64,000 bases of DNA from Sciurus carolinensis (GCF_902686445.1 NW_025920107.1:1426001-1490000); one strand, 5' to 3'; positions 1 to 11,283 are shown, counted from the first letter of the stretch. Numbers and translations are program-made. Notes: a model not told the origin generated them from the sequence alone.

Positions 1-331
1 TGCCACACGAGGAACTTTTATTTTATGCATACAATTCACATCCACTCGGGAGAAAGGGAAGAAGGAAAAGAAGAAAATGGTCCAGGGTTTCTCCTCAGTT
101 ATTGGAATTTTACTGCCTGGGAGAAACCATTCGCGGAGGAGAATTATTAGAGACTGACTGATGGACCAATGACATATTAGTGCATAACATGGGAGGCAGG
201 AAGGTTATTGCAATTTAATCCGGAAATTCCTGTAACGGGAGAGGTGGGCGTAACACAAACTGAGGGGTGGTTGGGAGACCAGGTTCCTGTAACGGGAGAG
301 GCGGGCTGGTTGGGAGGTCAGATTACTTACA
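1..331 (-). mobile_element. 3' LTR of the minus-strand retrovirus, cut by the window edge
   Basis: On the minus strand it begins TGTAAGTAATCTG at 331 and matches the 5' LTR at 4193-4597 and the solo LTR at 37010-37408. The polyadenylation motif lies in the segment complementary to about 15-30. The promoter-distal half of a 57-bp U3 repeat is partly deleted here: one GGGAGAGGCGGGC motif is followed directly by TGGTTGGGAGG. The outer end, with its target-site duplication, lies left of base 1. Confidence 0.85.
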
Positions 332-350
332 TTCCCCCATTTCTTTTTTT
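332..350 (-). other. Polypurine tract
   Basis: The minus strand reads A7 G AAA T GGGGG AA immediately before the LTR start TGTAAG. This is the expected position and composition of the plus-strand priming site of a retrovirus. It fixes the LTR boundary at 331 and confirms that the low-coordinate LTR is the 3' one. Confidence 0.8.
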
Positions 351-2813
351 ATAAAAATGTGCAAAAATCTTGCTCTCCAGTTCTTTTTGAAGTCGTCTCT
401 CTCTTTCCTGCCTAGGTGACTGGGGTTGGTTTTGTAGGTGAGATGTAAAATTTCATTCTATTTCTAGGTTTCCAAAGGCAGATGATTTTCATGGACTTCA
501 TTTTCTTGATTTGACTGATCTATATCTACACTAACTGCCTGTTCCCAATTCTGACTTCATTTACCCCTCTAATACTAGGAACTCCTTCACTGCTGTAGGG
601 AAAAGGAGTGATGACCGATCTGACTTCTTCGAACTGGAAGTGGACAGCGTGGGGCAAGCAGTTTGGAGGTTCCATTTTAGAAATTGGTTCAATTGAGGGG
701 TTCATGGTAGAAGTCTGGTTGTGGGAGAGCAGGCTGTAAAGGCATCTGGGGATGTGTGCTTCTATGAGAGAAGAACAAAAAGACATGAGTACTGAAATAA
801 GATTGATACAATATAAATATTACAGGATCTGGAACTGCTCATGCATATTATGAAGATGACAGAAATTAATAATTCCTTACCAGGGGGTGGAAGAATTGAG
901 AAGTTGTCCCCATAACAAGACCTAGCAAAGACTGGAGAGGACAGGCCTTCATTTGGGAGCTTTAATATTGTCTAGGTTATCAGGAATGTGAACATAATAT
1001 TTAGTAGAGATCCCTATACTTAAGCTCTTACTAGCAAACATAGATTAGGCCTACCTGTGTCTGTAGGCCTTAAAATGACTGAAAACTTCTGACTCTAGCA
1101 GTTTCTCTTGATAGTTACTATTATTTTTAAATGCCCAAGAATGGCTGTACTTTGGTTTTAACTGATTTGCTAGGAGTTTAAGATCAAGCTGGTCAAAGTG
1201 ACCTGTTCCTGTCTGTTAAAGAGTCAGCTGAGTTCCCACAGGGGTCACTCAGAGAGAACTTAAGAGCAGCTTCTTAGCTCCATTAGTGCCATTTGGTTAG
1301 GCAGGGTCTTCTCGATGATGTGGGTTTCCTTGAAAGTGTCAGGGATGTCTTCCTTTTTCCATGACCCTCCTCTGCAGCAGATGCACTGAGTGGCTTTTTC
1401 TCTAGCAGTCTCATCAATCTTCTTCCTCAGGAGGTTATGTGACCCAGAGTTGCAAAGTTCCTTGGAGAAGTCCTCTTGTTCCCTGGGTTCAGGCTGACAT
1501 TGAGGGCAAGACCCAAATATGGACTTTTCTTGACCTCTGTATTTAATATCTATCTCTAAGTTTGATCTTAACCATCAAGCAAGTCAGTCTCACCAGTCAT
1601 AAAGTAAGAGTACTGGGCTTTAGCTTTAATGTTTATAACTTTACAGTTATTTACCCCCTTTTATCTAATTGGGGTTTACATGATCTGTTCTATAGGTGAT
1701 GGCTTACTATTACAAGTTAATTTACGGTGTTCACTCTTGAAGCAGTACTTATGCAAAATATTGATCAGGCAACAATTAGAGTTTACAAGGAAAATACAAA
1801 ATGGAATTACCAATAGTAAAACATTCAGTTTGTGCAATAGCTATCTTGAATTTTGGCTGAGTTCCATTTTTTGCTACTGCATATTACACTCTTTCTTAAA
1901 TGTCATTTTACATATACCCTATTGATGACAGGTCCTATAATAGAATATTAAATGATAGGTTTACCATTTCAGACAAGTTTAATTTGGAGAACAGCAGCTT
2001 GATAAATTTTCTGCTTTAAAGGCTTGTATACCTGGAAAATATGAACACATTTAATATACAAAGAATAATGTTTTTAACTATGTTACTCCATGGAATAACC
2101 TTGTAAATTAATCAGATGTCTCTAACAAGCACATTTGAGAATCCCATACATGTTGACTCCAATTCTCTCATCTTATTGTAGAAAAACCAAGGTATCAGAC
2201 AAGTATATCAATGGTATTTGCCGTCTCTTTCCTATTGAAGAAAATTTCTAGAAAAATTGATGTTAGACATTTTATAAACATTAATGTTTTATTAGTTTGA
2301 CCACTTAGAGACTTGTGAGTTAATTTTAATGACATTTTATTAGTTTACCCAGTTTAAATTGAACCTCATTAAATCATGTGAATTAAAAAATATTTGGATC
2401 CATTTTTAAAAATTTAATTTTTATGTGTGCTTATATTTAACACAAAAGTAAAGGCCTTGTAATATTTATCTTCATTGCAATGTAATGGATGTTCAAAAAT
2501 AACTCTAGATTTGAATAAAAAGAACTGATCAAAAATCATTAACCTAGGTTTGTAGGATCAAATTGTGAGCTCAAAAATACAGCATTTAAGAAAAAAAAAG
2601 TTCTAGAAGAAAAATGATAATGGTTATTAATTAAAGCATGAGAAAAAGAGAATGAGAGAAAAGTTGAAAGGGAGAAAAGTATTCTGAGTTGTAGCCCTGG
2701 AGAAATTTAAAATGGACACTTTTTTTTCTTGGGTTTGAACCTGGTCTCCTACTGAGTCTTTCTTCATTTACATTTCAATGTAGCCCTTGACTGAGATCTG
2801 AATCTGAAACAGG
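351..2813 (-). mobile_element. Internal region of the retrovirus without recognisable pol or env
   Basis: This 2.4-kb stretch would hold pol and env in a complete provirus, but no frame with reverse-transcriptase, integrase or envelope features is visible. Much of 1600-2800 is AT-rich with homopolymer runs and looks like ordinary genomic sequence. It may be a non-viral filler carried by a non-autonomous element, or a later insertion. One 105-codon open stretch on the minus strand (1260-1574) is listed separately. Confidence 0.55.
1260..1574 (-). other. 105-codon open stretch, Cys-bearing, unrecognised
   Basis: Reading the minus strand from the stop at 1575-1577 to the TAA at 1260-1262 gives 105 open codons without an early ATG. 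The predicted peptide is rich in Lys and Glu and carries a CPQC motif, a downstream lone Cys and a CICC motif, so a small metal-binding fold is imaginable. It does not resemble retroviral nucleocapsid zinc knuckles. An AG-like splice acceptor lies near its start. It could be a captured host exon, a remnant of viral sequence or chance. I do not recognise the product. Confidence 0.25.
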
Positions 2814-3479
2814 CTAATATGTTCTAGCAGAGACTTCATGCTTAGGTCCTTTTAATTTCTTGAGCCTGCAGGGAGAGCTAAGAAAGAAAAGATTTGAAAA
2901 TAAGGAATCAGCCAAGAGAATGTGTTCAGGTTTTACTCCCTCCATGTCAACCACCTCCAGTAAAGGAGCTAGAATGTGTATATGAGACCACGTGGTTGGG
3001 GGACTTGGTGGACTGAATGGAGGAGTGGAAGGAGAAACAGAATGAGGCAAAGAAGAAGAATGGACATGGGCTTCTGCAGGAGGAGGCTTGTAAGGAGATG
3101 ACTCATCAGCTGGATTAAACTCGGAAGGGAAAGAAGGGTTAAAAGGTGGGTGAGAAGCCAAGAGAGGTTTAGCAAGAAAGAAAGAAAAAACAAGAAGGGG
3201 AAAAGTTCCTTTCCATTCACCAGGTTGCCCACATATGTACTTAATTATTACTAGTATAATTAGGCATATAATTTTACCTAGTATAAAGCTAGAATTTAGG
3301 GTGTCATAAATAGACCATTCTGACTTACTATCTAAAGGACAATTTAGCTCTGATTCAGGAAATAGGTGAAGGGATTTTAAAGAGGTGAGTTTGCTGGGTC
3401 GGATGTCCTGAATCCCATGGTAATCTGAGACCCACCTGGCTAGTGGATTTGAAGTCCCAAAAACCACAATGCCAGGCAA
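2814..3479 (-). pseudogene. gag-like remnant of the retrovirus
   Basis: A 221-codon minus-strand frame starts about 700 bases downstream of the primer binding site, where gag is expected. Its middle is proline-rich (about residues 108-165), as in the region between matrix and capsid of betaretroviral Gag. An overlapping frame at 2969-3232 begins Met-Gly, as a myristoylated Gag would, which suggests a frameshift between the original start and the proline-rich part. No capsid major-homology region or zinc knuckle follows, so the gene is truncated and dead. Assignment rests on position and composition only. Confidence 0.4.
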
Positions 3480-4161
3480 TGAGAGGTTAGAACAATGGTT
3501 TGGTCATCACCCGAAACCAATGTTTAACTGGGCAAACAGCCAAGAGAGTTTGAAGACTTGGCCAGGATTTTGAGCAAGACACAGAAGGCCACAAGAGGGA
3601 AGCTTGGGCGAGTGGCAAGAGCGGCAAGCCGGTGGAGGGAACCATGAGTATGCCCACTTCTCAAATAAGGAGGGTGCTGTGGTGGGAACTGCAGAAGAGG
3701 CAAGCTTCAAACCCTGAGAAAGAATCTCAGCACCATAAATTTCAGGCATCCACCAAACAACTAAGACCAAATATGAGGACCAAGGAGGTACCCCCACACC
3801 TTGGCAGTTGAACAGCGGGAGTCCCAAGGGGCAAGCTGCGGGGTGGTGAGAGGAAGCCATGAGCTGAGCAGCAGAAGGCTGAGAGAGGGAAGCACGGGCG
3901 AGTGGCGAGACCCGCAAGCCGGCGGAGGGAGTCGTGGGGATGGCAGCTTCTCAAATAAGGGGGGTCTGCGGCGGGAGCCAAGGGTGGCCAAGATGTGTTT
4001 AAGTGGTCAGGAGCCTGTGTAAGGGGAACTCACCAATTTTGGAGTCCAGTGTTTTAGGCAGAAAACTGGGCATCCGTGTAAATGGAAGGTGAGCCTGAAT
4101 CTGCAAGCACAGGAGCCATCAGATGGGATTCCACTTGCTTAGTCAGTGGAAAAAACCCATG
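3480..4161 (-). mobile_element. Retroviral 5' leader with an internal direct duplication
   Basis: This segment lies between the primer binding site and the gag-like frame and is clearly richer in GC and CpG than the surroundings. About 100 bp is present twice in direct orientation: 3598-3705 and 3888-3993, offset about 290 bp. Both copies share GGGCGAGTGGC, GCAAGCCGG and CTTCTCAAATAAGG. Leader sequences of this sort normally carry the packaging signal. Overlapping frames at 3507-3991 are shadows of this GC-rich leader and show no domain. Confidence 0.6.
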
Positions 4162-4179
4162 CCAGGTCTTTCGGCACCA
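4162..4179 (-). other. Primer binding site, tRNA-Phe-like
   Basis: The minus strand reads TGGTGCCGAAAGACCTGG. The first 11 bases match the complement of the 3' end of tRNA-Phe, the primer used by mouse IAP elements; the rest has drifted. It lies 13 nt inside the LTR end as defined by the solo LTR. A second CTAACA motif sits 2 nt from the PBS, so the original LTR end may be at 4182 rather than 4193. Confidence 0.7.
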
Positions 4180-4192
4180 GATGTTAGAAAGA

Positions 4193-4597
4193 TGTTAGGG
4201 GTAGTTTTGGTTCATTGATAACTCCCAGAAAAATGCTCCGCAGACAGTTCCCACACGAGGAACTTTTATTTTATGCGGACAATTCACATCTGTTCAGGGG
4301 AAAGAAAAGAAGGAAAAGTAGAAAATGGTGCAGGGTTTTTCCTCAGTTATCAGAATTTCCCTGGTTGGGAGGAACCAATCATGGAGGAGAATTATTACAG
4401 ACTGACTGATGGACCAATGACATATTAGCTCGTAACATGGGAGGCAGGAAGATTACAGCAATGTAAGCTGGAAATTCCTGTAATGGGAGAGGCGGGTGTA
4501 ACACAGATTGACAGGTGGTTGGAAGGCCGGGATCCTGTAATGGGAGAGGAGGGCCTAACGCACATTGACAGGTGGTTGGGAGGCCAGATTCCTTAGA
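4193..4597 (-). mobile_element. 5' LTR with a two-copy 57-bp U3 repeat
   Basis: This 405-bp LTR matches the LTR at 1-331 and the solo LTR at 37010-37408. On the minus strand it starts TCTAAGG (first dinucleotide mutated from TG) and ends CCCCTAACA. U3 holds a direct repeat of period 57 (plus-strand copies 4476-4532 and 4533-4589), a typical arrangement for an enhancer. A CATAAAATAAAAG motif near 4264-4276 carries the polyadenylation signal. CCAAT-type motifs occur at about 4375 and 4412. Several CpGs survive, which suggests an insertion that is not very old. Confidence 0.85.
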
Positions 4598-7538
4598 GAG
4601 ACTCTTGTTTATTTTGATGTATGTCCTAAATACAGGCAGAGTAGATGTGGATAAAGGATATGTTGTTCTCATTTTTTCCAGGGATCTGGGCATTATTGAA
4701 TTGTTCTTTGGAAGGGTAAGGGGGAAAAAAATACGAACACCATTCATCCCAAGTACTCTCGCCAAAAAAGGAAATCAGAGCCATTAGACATGTTGCAGGA
4801 TGATGGTGGGTCGAAGCAATGATAAGCATTTGACAATTTGCAAAAGCCTCTTATAAAAGTGTCTTGCTCAGTAAGTTTGATCACAATTTCAGATATTCTT
4901 GAACCACTCCTGATTTGATATTCAGTTTTGGGTCTTGACTTTTGCCTTTCAGCAGAGCTTTTTCTGTTTACATTCGTGCAGTTGTGGTGCCATCTTTATT
5001 TCAAGAGCTGTGTTTACTGCTGCATTTTCCAAATTCAACTCATTTAAATTTTAATCAAGGCTATATGTCCTGTGTTTTAAAGAAAACCTTTTCTCATGGT
5101 TCTTGTGCCAGAAAAGCTATGAATTAGCATGTGTCTAATCAGCTGTGATTTGACAGCCACAAGACAGAGCCATAAGTTTGCAAGGGCTGTGAGGTCCTTG
5201 GAAGGAGAATTCGCATCTGTAATGATGGATGCTTACAGAATGAACTGACAGGTACTACTTCCTGTATTTGTAGAGTATGTTGAACCTGAAGATACACCAT
5301 GGAATTTGAGGGTGCATGATGGTGGCTGTATATTTTTAGAATGTCTCTTCATTGAAGTAGGCTTTCAGCACCCACAGCCTTGTGCTTTTCATATCAACAC
5401 AATGTCCTCACTCTCCCTCTTTGATTATTCATCTTGGAAACTTTTCCTCAAAGCCTTTTGAGGACAGTGCATGTTCCAATTTGTTGTAGTGCCAGGTGAT
5501 TCTGTGTTCCTCGTGCCATCCGTAGGCTCTTCTATGATCCACTTATTTGTATTCGGCATCCTACCAGGGCTTCTAAGAGGACTGGTGGAAATTTTCCAAA
5601 GGATCTTGTGCCAGGCTGACACTAGTCTGGTCAAGAGAAAGAAGACTTGTGTGAACACAAATAGACCAGTCACATCTGCATCTCTAGGTAAGTTGAGGTG
5701 GCCATGGAAGTTGTCAGCAGGTAAATTTCTGAGTGCATCTGTGTTTTAATGCCACAGCCAAGGGGTTGTGGTCTTGCAGGTGTAGTGACCACAGAATGTC
5801 TCTCCTGGCATGTCAGCACCATCCTATCCTCTGACTGACATCCTGAGTGAATAAGTCCCAAGACACCACTTAAGCCTTCAGAAGATGCATCCCCCTTCAC
5901 CTAGAAGACCTACTTCCCAGCTTCCAGATATCACCAGACTGAACTTTCTCAGAAAAATGGAGCAACCCACAATTTTGGGTGTGAAGGGTCCCAATTCAAA
6001 GACCACTTAAACCACCATGCTCACTGCATGCTCCACTGCCATGAGTAGCTGTCACCAGTCATCATTCTGTGTGGTTGCTAGGACACTAGATTTGATTCCT
6101 GACTAGGATATTCCAGTTGTGTCCTGTGCTAGAAAAGAGGGTTATGAAGGAAATAGCACAGCAGCCAGTGCTCAGCTTGGGCATCCACGTTTCCCCAAGC
6201 ACACCTCTCCCCAAAGAAGCCCACTGGAACTGGTGGGAGATAACTGCTTGCTCTCAGGATGCCATGTGAGCCAAACAAGTGCAGTGATGCCTAACAGACA
6301 TGAAGTTTACTGTGAGCTGTCAGGCTTCAGAGGATTTCCTTGTCCTGCCTGGACCAGGAGGCATCCAAGGACCATGGGGCTTTCCTTTCCTGCCCAAAGT
6401 GGTTGGAATCACATTTTGGAAAACCTCAGTTCCCTGGAACTCACTCCCATCTTCTTTCCTCTGACCATCGAAACTGAGCTGGTTCTTGTTTTTAATCTTG
6501 GTCTTATGCAGCCAGGAACAGAATCTGCTCTTGTTGCCATGGGAACCACTCCATGGTGCTATAAGGCCTTCCCAAAGTAACTGACCATTGAGAGCTTTGG
6601 GGTATGAATATCAGCCCTTTTCTCATTGTAACATAAATTGAGGGTGAAAGATAAAAACATAGCGAGTGGAAGATTAAAACTGGATGAGCAATGTTTCCTT
6701 TCTGTCAGCAAATAGGGGTCATGGCAACCCAGAACTTGAGTGACATCACCCCTTGCCTTTGCCTGTTTCTATTTCCTGACATCATCTGACTATGTTGATG
6801 AGGCCTTCCCACATTAAAGTAAAGTGGCCTTTGTCAGGAGAAACACCTTCCTCTACCTTACCCTAACTGAGATGATAGGTGCCACTCAGAACCAGCACTA
6901 GATGGTGCATTTTGCATTGCAATCTGCAGGGCAGAAGATCCCAAAATAAAATGCCAAATGAAGGTTAAAAAAATATATATGAAGAAGAAGAAGAAAAAAT
7001 TCAAAAAAATTTCCAGTAGACTGTGACTGCTATGGCTGGGGATGCAAGGAGGAATGATCCCACAAACCTTCTTTCATACTAACAACCGAAGCATAATCTA
7101 CTACTCACATAGTCCTGCCTCTGCTGGCGCCCTGATGTCCATACACCACTGATATATTTTTCTTCTCAGGGATCAGTTACTACCAGTTTCCTCCTTAAGT
7201 AAAGAGGGGATAATTCTTTTGCTCAGAACACACAACTATACTGTGGGTGTTGAGATGTTAAAAAGGTTATTTGCAAGATTGTTGTGAAAAGAAGAATTAA
7301 GTATTCCTAGTCATTGATTGGCATTGTCTAGGGTTGCATCTCTACATTGATCTTCAGAGACACAGAACCTGACTGCATCAATTCATGTACCTCAGAGGAG
7401 CTGTTCCTGTGCAGACAATATAGACCATCGCTTAGGGAACTGGCTTTGCAAGCAGAAAGGCCAGGGTTCAAATCCCCAGTGCCATGGGATGGAAATAAAC
7501 AAAAAAGCAACAAGAAAAGACACTTTGGAGGGTGCAAA
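4598..7538. repeat. Tandem duplication, copy A
   Basis: Aligns collinearly with 8180-11402, offset 3582 bp at the left and 3866 bp at the right. The change in offset comes mainly from a stretch of about 265-285 bp present only in copy B (10157-10420). Identity falls abruptly at the right end: the copies share GGAGGGTGC and then differ. The left end is set by the retrovirus, which inserted into this copy. Bases 4854-5316 are identical to 8436-8898. Open frames inside (for example 153 codons at 6119-6580) are not preserved in copy B and show no domain, so the unit appears non-coding. Confidence 0.9.
7418..7500 (+). repeat. ID-like SINE remnant in copy A
   Basis: A tRNA-derived stretch with a box-B-like GGGTTCAAATCCCC followed by an A-rich tail, as in ID elements, but with a diverged first half. 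The same remnant is at 11284-11366 in copy B, so it predates the duplication. Confidence 0.45.
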
Positions 7539-8179
7539 CCTCCTCTCCTCTCAACCTTTTTCTTTTCTCCTCTCTTACTCAACACAACCAGCCCTTTCAA
7601 GAACTATCCCTTTCACCTGCAAGCAATTTCCACTGATTCTTTTCAGTAGGGACCTGCACTCGAAGGCAGCAGTGCATCCCCACTCACCTGCATTTCTTAA
7701 GTGGACGACTTCCTTCCCATCTTTCAGCTCCCATCCCATCATTTTTGTCCTTACCATTCACTCTTGGGTGTGCTATCACCATCATAATCCCGCACATTCT
7801 ATTGAATGGCAATGTGCACCAGGTTGCAGTGGCACATAATTTTCAAATTGACCCCTCTCAGGCCCTTGCCATTTTTGAGGCTTTTAGGACACACTCCCAG
7901 AAATTTAGTGAATGGGACTTCCGCACCTGAGCACTTGCCATGTGAACCACAAGGTCAATTGGAAAAACAAAATGTAAAAACCAAAGACAGTGTCCCTGAC
8001 CTCATTGCCTAGCTGCTTATGTTTTGTATTTCCTTGCTTATGGTTTGATAAAAATGATAGGATTTGGGGATGAATTCAATTTAGTTTGTGCTGATATTAT
8101 TCAGGAGCATGGCAGAATTTACCATCCAATCTCCCACTAGCATTGGAATTCCATGGTCAATTGAATGGGAAACCTTGTA
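7539..8179. other. Spacer between copies A and B; no gene seen
   Basis: Bases 7539-8179 match nothing else in the window. If the duplication is a simple tandem, this is the left part of unit B. Its partner would then lie just left of the retrovirus, outside the window. Short frames here are mutually overlapping and featureless. Confidence 0.5.
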
Positions 8180-10156
8180 GAGACTCTTGTTTATTTTGAT
8201 GTATGTCCTAAATACAGGCACAGTAGATGTGGATAAAGCATATGTTGTTCTCATGTTCTCCAGGTATCTGGGCATTACTGAACTGTTCTTTGGAGTGTGA
8301 GCAAAAAAAAAAATATGAACACCATTCATCCCAAGTACTCTTGCCAAAAAAGGAAATCAGAGCCATTAGGCATGTTGCAGGATGATGGTGGGTCAAAGCA
8401 ATGATAAGCATTTGACAATTTGCAAAAGCCTCTTGTAAAAGTGTCTTGCTCAGTAAGTTTGATCACAATTTCAGATATTCTTGAACCACTCCTGATTTGA
8501 TATTCAGTTTTGGGTCTTGACTTTTGCCTTTCAGCAGAGCTTTTTCTGTTTACATTCGTGCAGTTGTGGTGCCATCTTTATTTCAAGAGCTGTGTTTACT
8601 GCTGCATTTTCCAAATTCAACTCATTTAAATTTTAATCAAGGCTATATGTCCTGTGTTTTAAAGAAAACCTTTTCTCATGGTTCTTGTGCCAGAAAAGCT
8701 ATGAATTAGCATGTGTCTAATCAGCTGTGATTTGACAGCCACAAGACAGAGCCATAAGTTTGCAAGGGCTGTGAGGTCCTTGGAAGGAGAATTCGCATCT
8801 GTAATGATGGATGCTTACAGAATGAACTGACAGGTACTACTTCCTGTATTTGTAGAGTATGTTGAACCTGAAGATACACCATGGAATTTGAGGGTGCACG
8901 ATGATGGCTGTATTTTTTAGAATGTCTCTTCATTGAAGTAGGCTTTCAGCACCCACAGCCTTGTGCTTTCCATATCAACACAATGTCCTCACTCTCCCTC
9001 TTTGATTATTCATCTTGGAAACTTTTCCTCAAAACCCTTTGAGGACGGTGCATGTTCCAATTTGTTGTAGTGCCGGTTGATGCTGCGTTGCTCCTGCCAT
9101 CAGTAGGCTCTTCTATGATCCACTTATTTGTATTCGGCATCCTACCAGGGCTTCTATGAGGAATGGTAGAAATTTTCCAAAGGACCTTGTGCCAGACTGG
9201 CACTAGACTGGTCAAGAGAAAGAACACATGTATGAACACAAATAGACCATTCTCATCTGCATCTCAAAGTGTGTTGAGGTAGCCATGGAAGTTGTCAGCA
9301 GGTAAATTTCTGAGTGCATCTGTGTTTTAATGCCACAGCCAAGGAGGTGTGGTCTTGCAGGTGTAGTGACCACAGAATGTCTCTCCTGGCATGTCAGCAC
9401 CATCCTATTCTCTGACTGACATCCTGAGTGAATAAGTCCCAAGACACCACTTAAGCCTTCAGAAGATGCATCCCCCTTCACCTAGAAGACCCACTTCCCA
9501 CCTATCAGATGTCACCTGCCTGAACTTTCTAGGAAAAATGGAGCAACCCACAATGTTTAGTGTGAAGGGTCCCAATTCAAAGACCAATTAACCCACCATG
9601 CTCACTGCATGCTCCACTGCCATGAGAAGCTGTCACCAGCCATCATTCTGTGTGGTTGCTAGGGCACTAAATTAGTTTCATGACTAGGATATTCCAGTTG
9701 TGCCCTGTGCTAAGGAAGAGGGTTATGAAGGAAATAGCACAGCAGCCAGTGCTCAGCTTGGGCCTCCACATTTCCCCAAGCACACCTCTCACCAAACAGG
9801 CCCACTGGAACTAGAGGGGGATAATTGCCTGCTGTTAGGATGCCATGTGTAGCTAAACAAGTACAGCACGCCTAACGGACATGAAGTTAACTGTGAGCCA
9901 TAAGCTTCAGAAGATTTCCTTGTCCTGCCTGGTCCCAGAGGGATCCAGGGACCATGGGGCTGTGCTCTCCTGGCCGATGAGGTTGGAATCACATTTTGGA
10001 AACCCTCAGTTCCCTGGCATGCACTCCCATCTTCTTTCCTCTGACCATCACAACTGAGCTGGTTACTGGTTTCATTCTTGGTGTTAAGCAGCCAGGAGAA
10101 GAAACTGCTCTGGTTGCCAATGGAACCATGACACCATGGTGCTGTCAGGCCTTCCC

Positions 10157-10420
10157 ATTGTGACCTCAAGGGGAATCTTAGGGGTGAGCCTCAGGTCACC
10201 GGAGACACTCCTCAAACTGCATTGTGCTCAAGGCATTGGACACCCCTCTGGAGAGAGAAACCAAATGTTGAACTTACAGAGCCTGGTATCCTCTAGCCAT
10301 TGACATCTGAAATCCCCAATGTCTGCCCCTTCAACCTGGAAAGAGGTTCCCTCCTATTCTTGGCTGACTTGTCAAGGAGTATTGGTAACCAAGTGAGGCA
10401 TTGTCCTCAGTGTAACTGAA
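10157..10420. other. Block present in copy B but absent from copy A
   Basis: The copies match up to GGCCTTCCCA and resume near AACTGA-CATTGAG. I see no poly-A tail, LTR ends or clear target duplication, so deletion from copy A is more likely than insertion into B. Confidence 0.6.
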
Positions 10421-10811
10421 AGCAACTGATCATTGAGTGCTCCAGGGTATGAATTTCAGTCCTTTTCTAATTGTAACAAATCTTGAGAGTTAAAGCTAAA
10501 AACATACTGAGAGGAAGATTGAAAATGGATGAGCAATGTTTCCTTTCTGCCAGCAAATATGGGTCCTGGCAACCCAGACCTTGAGTGACATCACCACTTG
10601 CCTTTGCCTGTTTCTATTTCCTGACATCATCTGGCTATGTTGATGAGGCCTTCCCTCATTAAAGGAAAGGGGCCTTTGCCAGGAGAAACACCTTCCTCTA
10701 ACTCATCCCTACCTAAGATGATAATCGCGTTTCAAACCAGCACTGGGTTGTGCATTTTGCATTGTAATCTGCTGTGTAGAAGATCCCAAATTGAAATGCC
10801 AAAGGAAAGTA

Positions 10812-10813
10812 AA

Positions 10814-10857
<44 letters not shown>

Positions 10858-10858
10858 G
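10812..10858 (+). repeat. (AAT)n microsatellite
   Basis: About 15 uninterrupted AAT units. The paralogous place in copy A (about 6965-7005) instead has an A-run, (TA)n and GAA units, so the array expanded after the duplication. Confidence 0.9.
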
Positions 10859-11283
10859 ATAAAAAACAAGGAAATTTTCAGTACACTGTGAATGTTATGG
10901 CTGGGGATGCAAGGAGGAATGATCCCACAAATCTCCTTTCATACTAACATCTGAGGCATATTGTACTACTCATATAGTCCTGCCTCTGCTCATGCCCTGA
11001 CCTCCATACACCACTGATATATTTTTCTGCACAGGGATCAGCTACTACCAGTTTCCTCCTTAAGTAAAGAGGGGATAATTCTTTTGCTCAGAACACACAC
11101 CTAGACTGTGGGTATTGAGATATTAAGAAGGTTATTTGCAAGATTGTTGTGAAAAGAAGAATTAAGAATTCCTTAGTCATTGATTGGCATTGTCTAGGGT
11201 TGAATCTCCACATTGATCTTCAGAGACACAGAACCTGATTGGATCAAGTCATGCACCTCAGAGGAGCTGTTCCTGTGCAAACA

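Larger units (their letters stand above)
1..4597 (-). mobile_element. Non-autonomous class II (IAP-like) endogenous retrovirus
   Basis: Two related LTRs in the same minus orientation (1-331 and 4193-4597) bound an internal region of about 3.86 kb. Just inside one LTR is a tRNA-Phe-like primer binding site; just inside the other is a polypurine tract, so the element reads from right to left. The only viral-looking frame is a gag-like remnant at 2814-3479. No reverse transcriptase, integrase or envelope frame is visible, so the element was probably mobilised in trans by a relative. The 3' LTR is cut by the left window edge. A tRNA-Phe primer site with short LTRs is typical of intracisternal A-particle type elements. 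That family placement is inference; LTR pairing, PBS and PPT are seen directly. Confidence 0.8.

Noticed and set aside
4379..4765. 128-codon minus-strand frame
   Set aside because: It crosses the LTR boundary; half comes from the U3 repeats and half from the flanking duplicated unit.
6119..6580. 153-codon plus-strand frame
   Set aside because: Not preserved in the paralogous copy B and no domain seen.
9789..10169. 126-codon minus-strand frame
   Set aside because: Not open in copy A; no domain.
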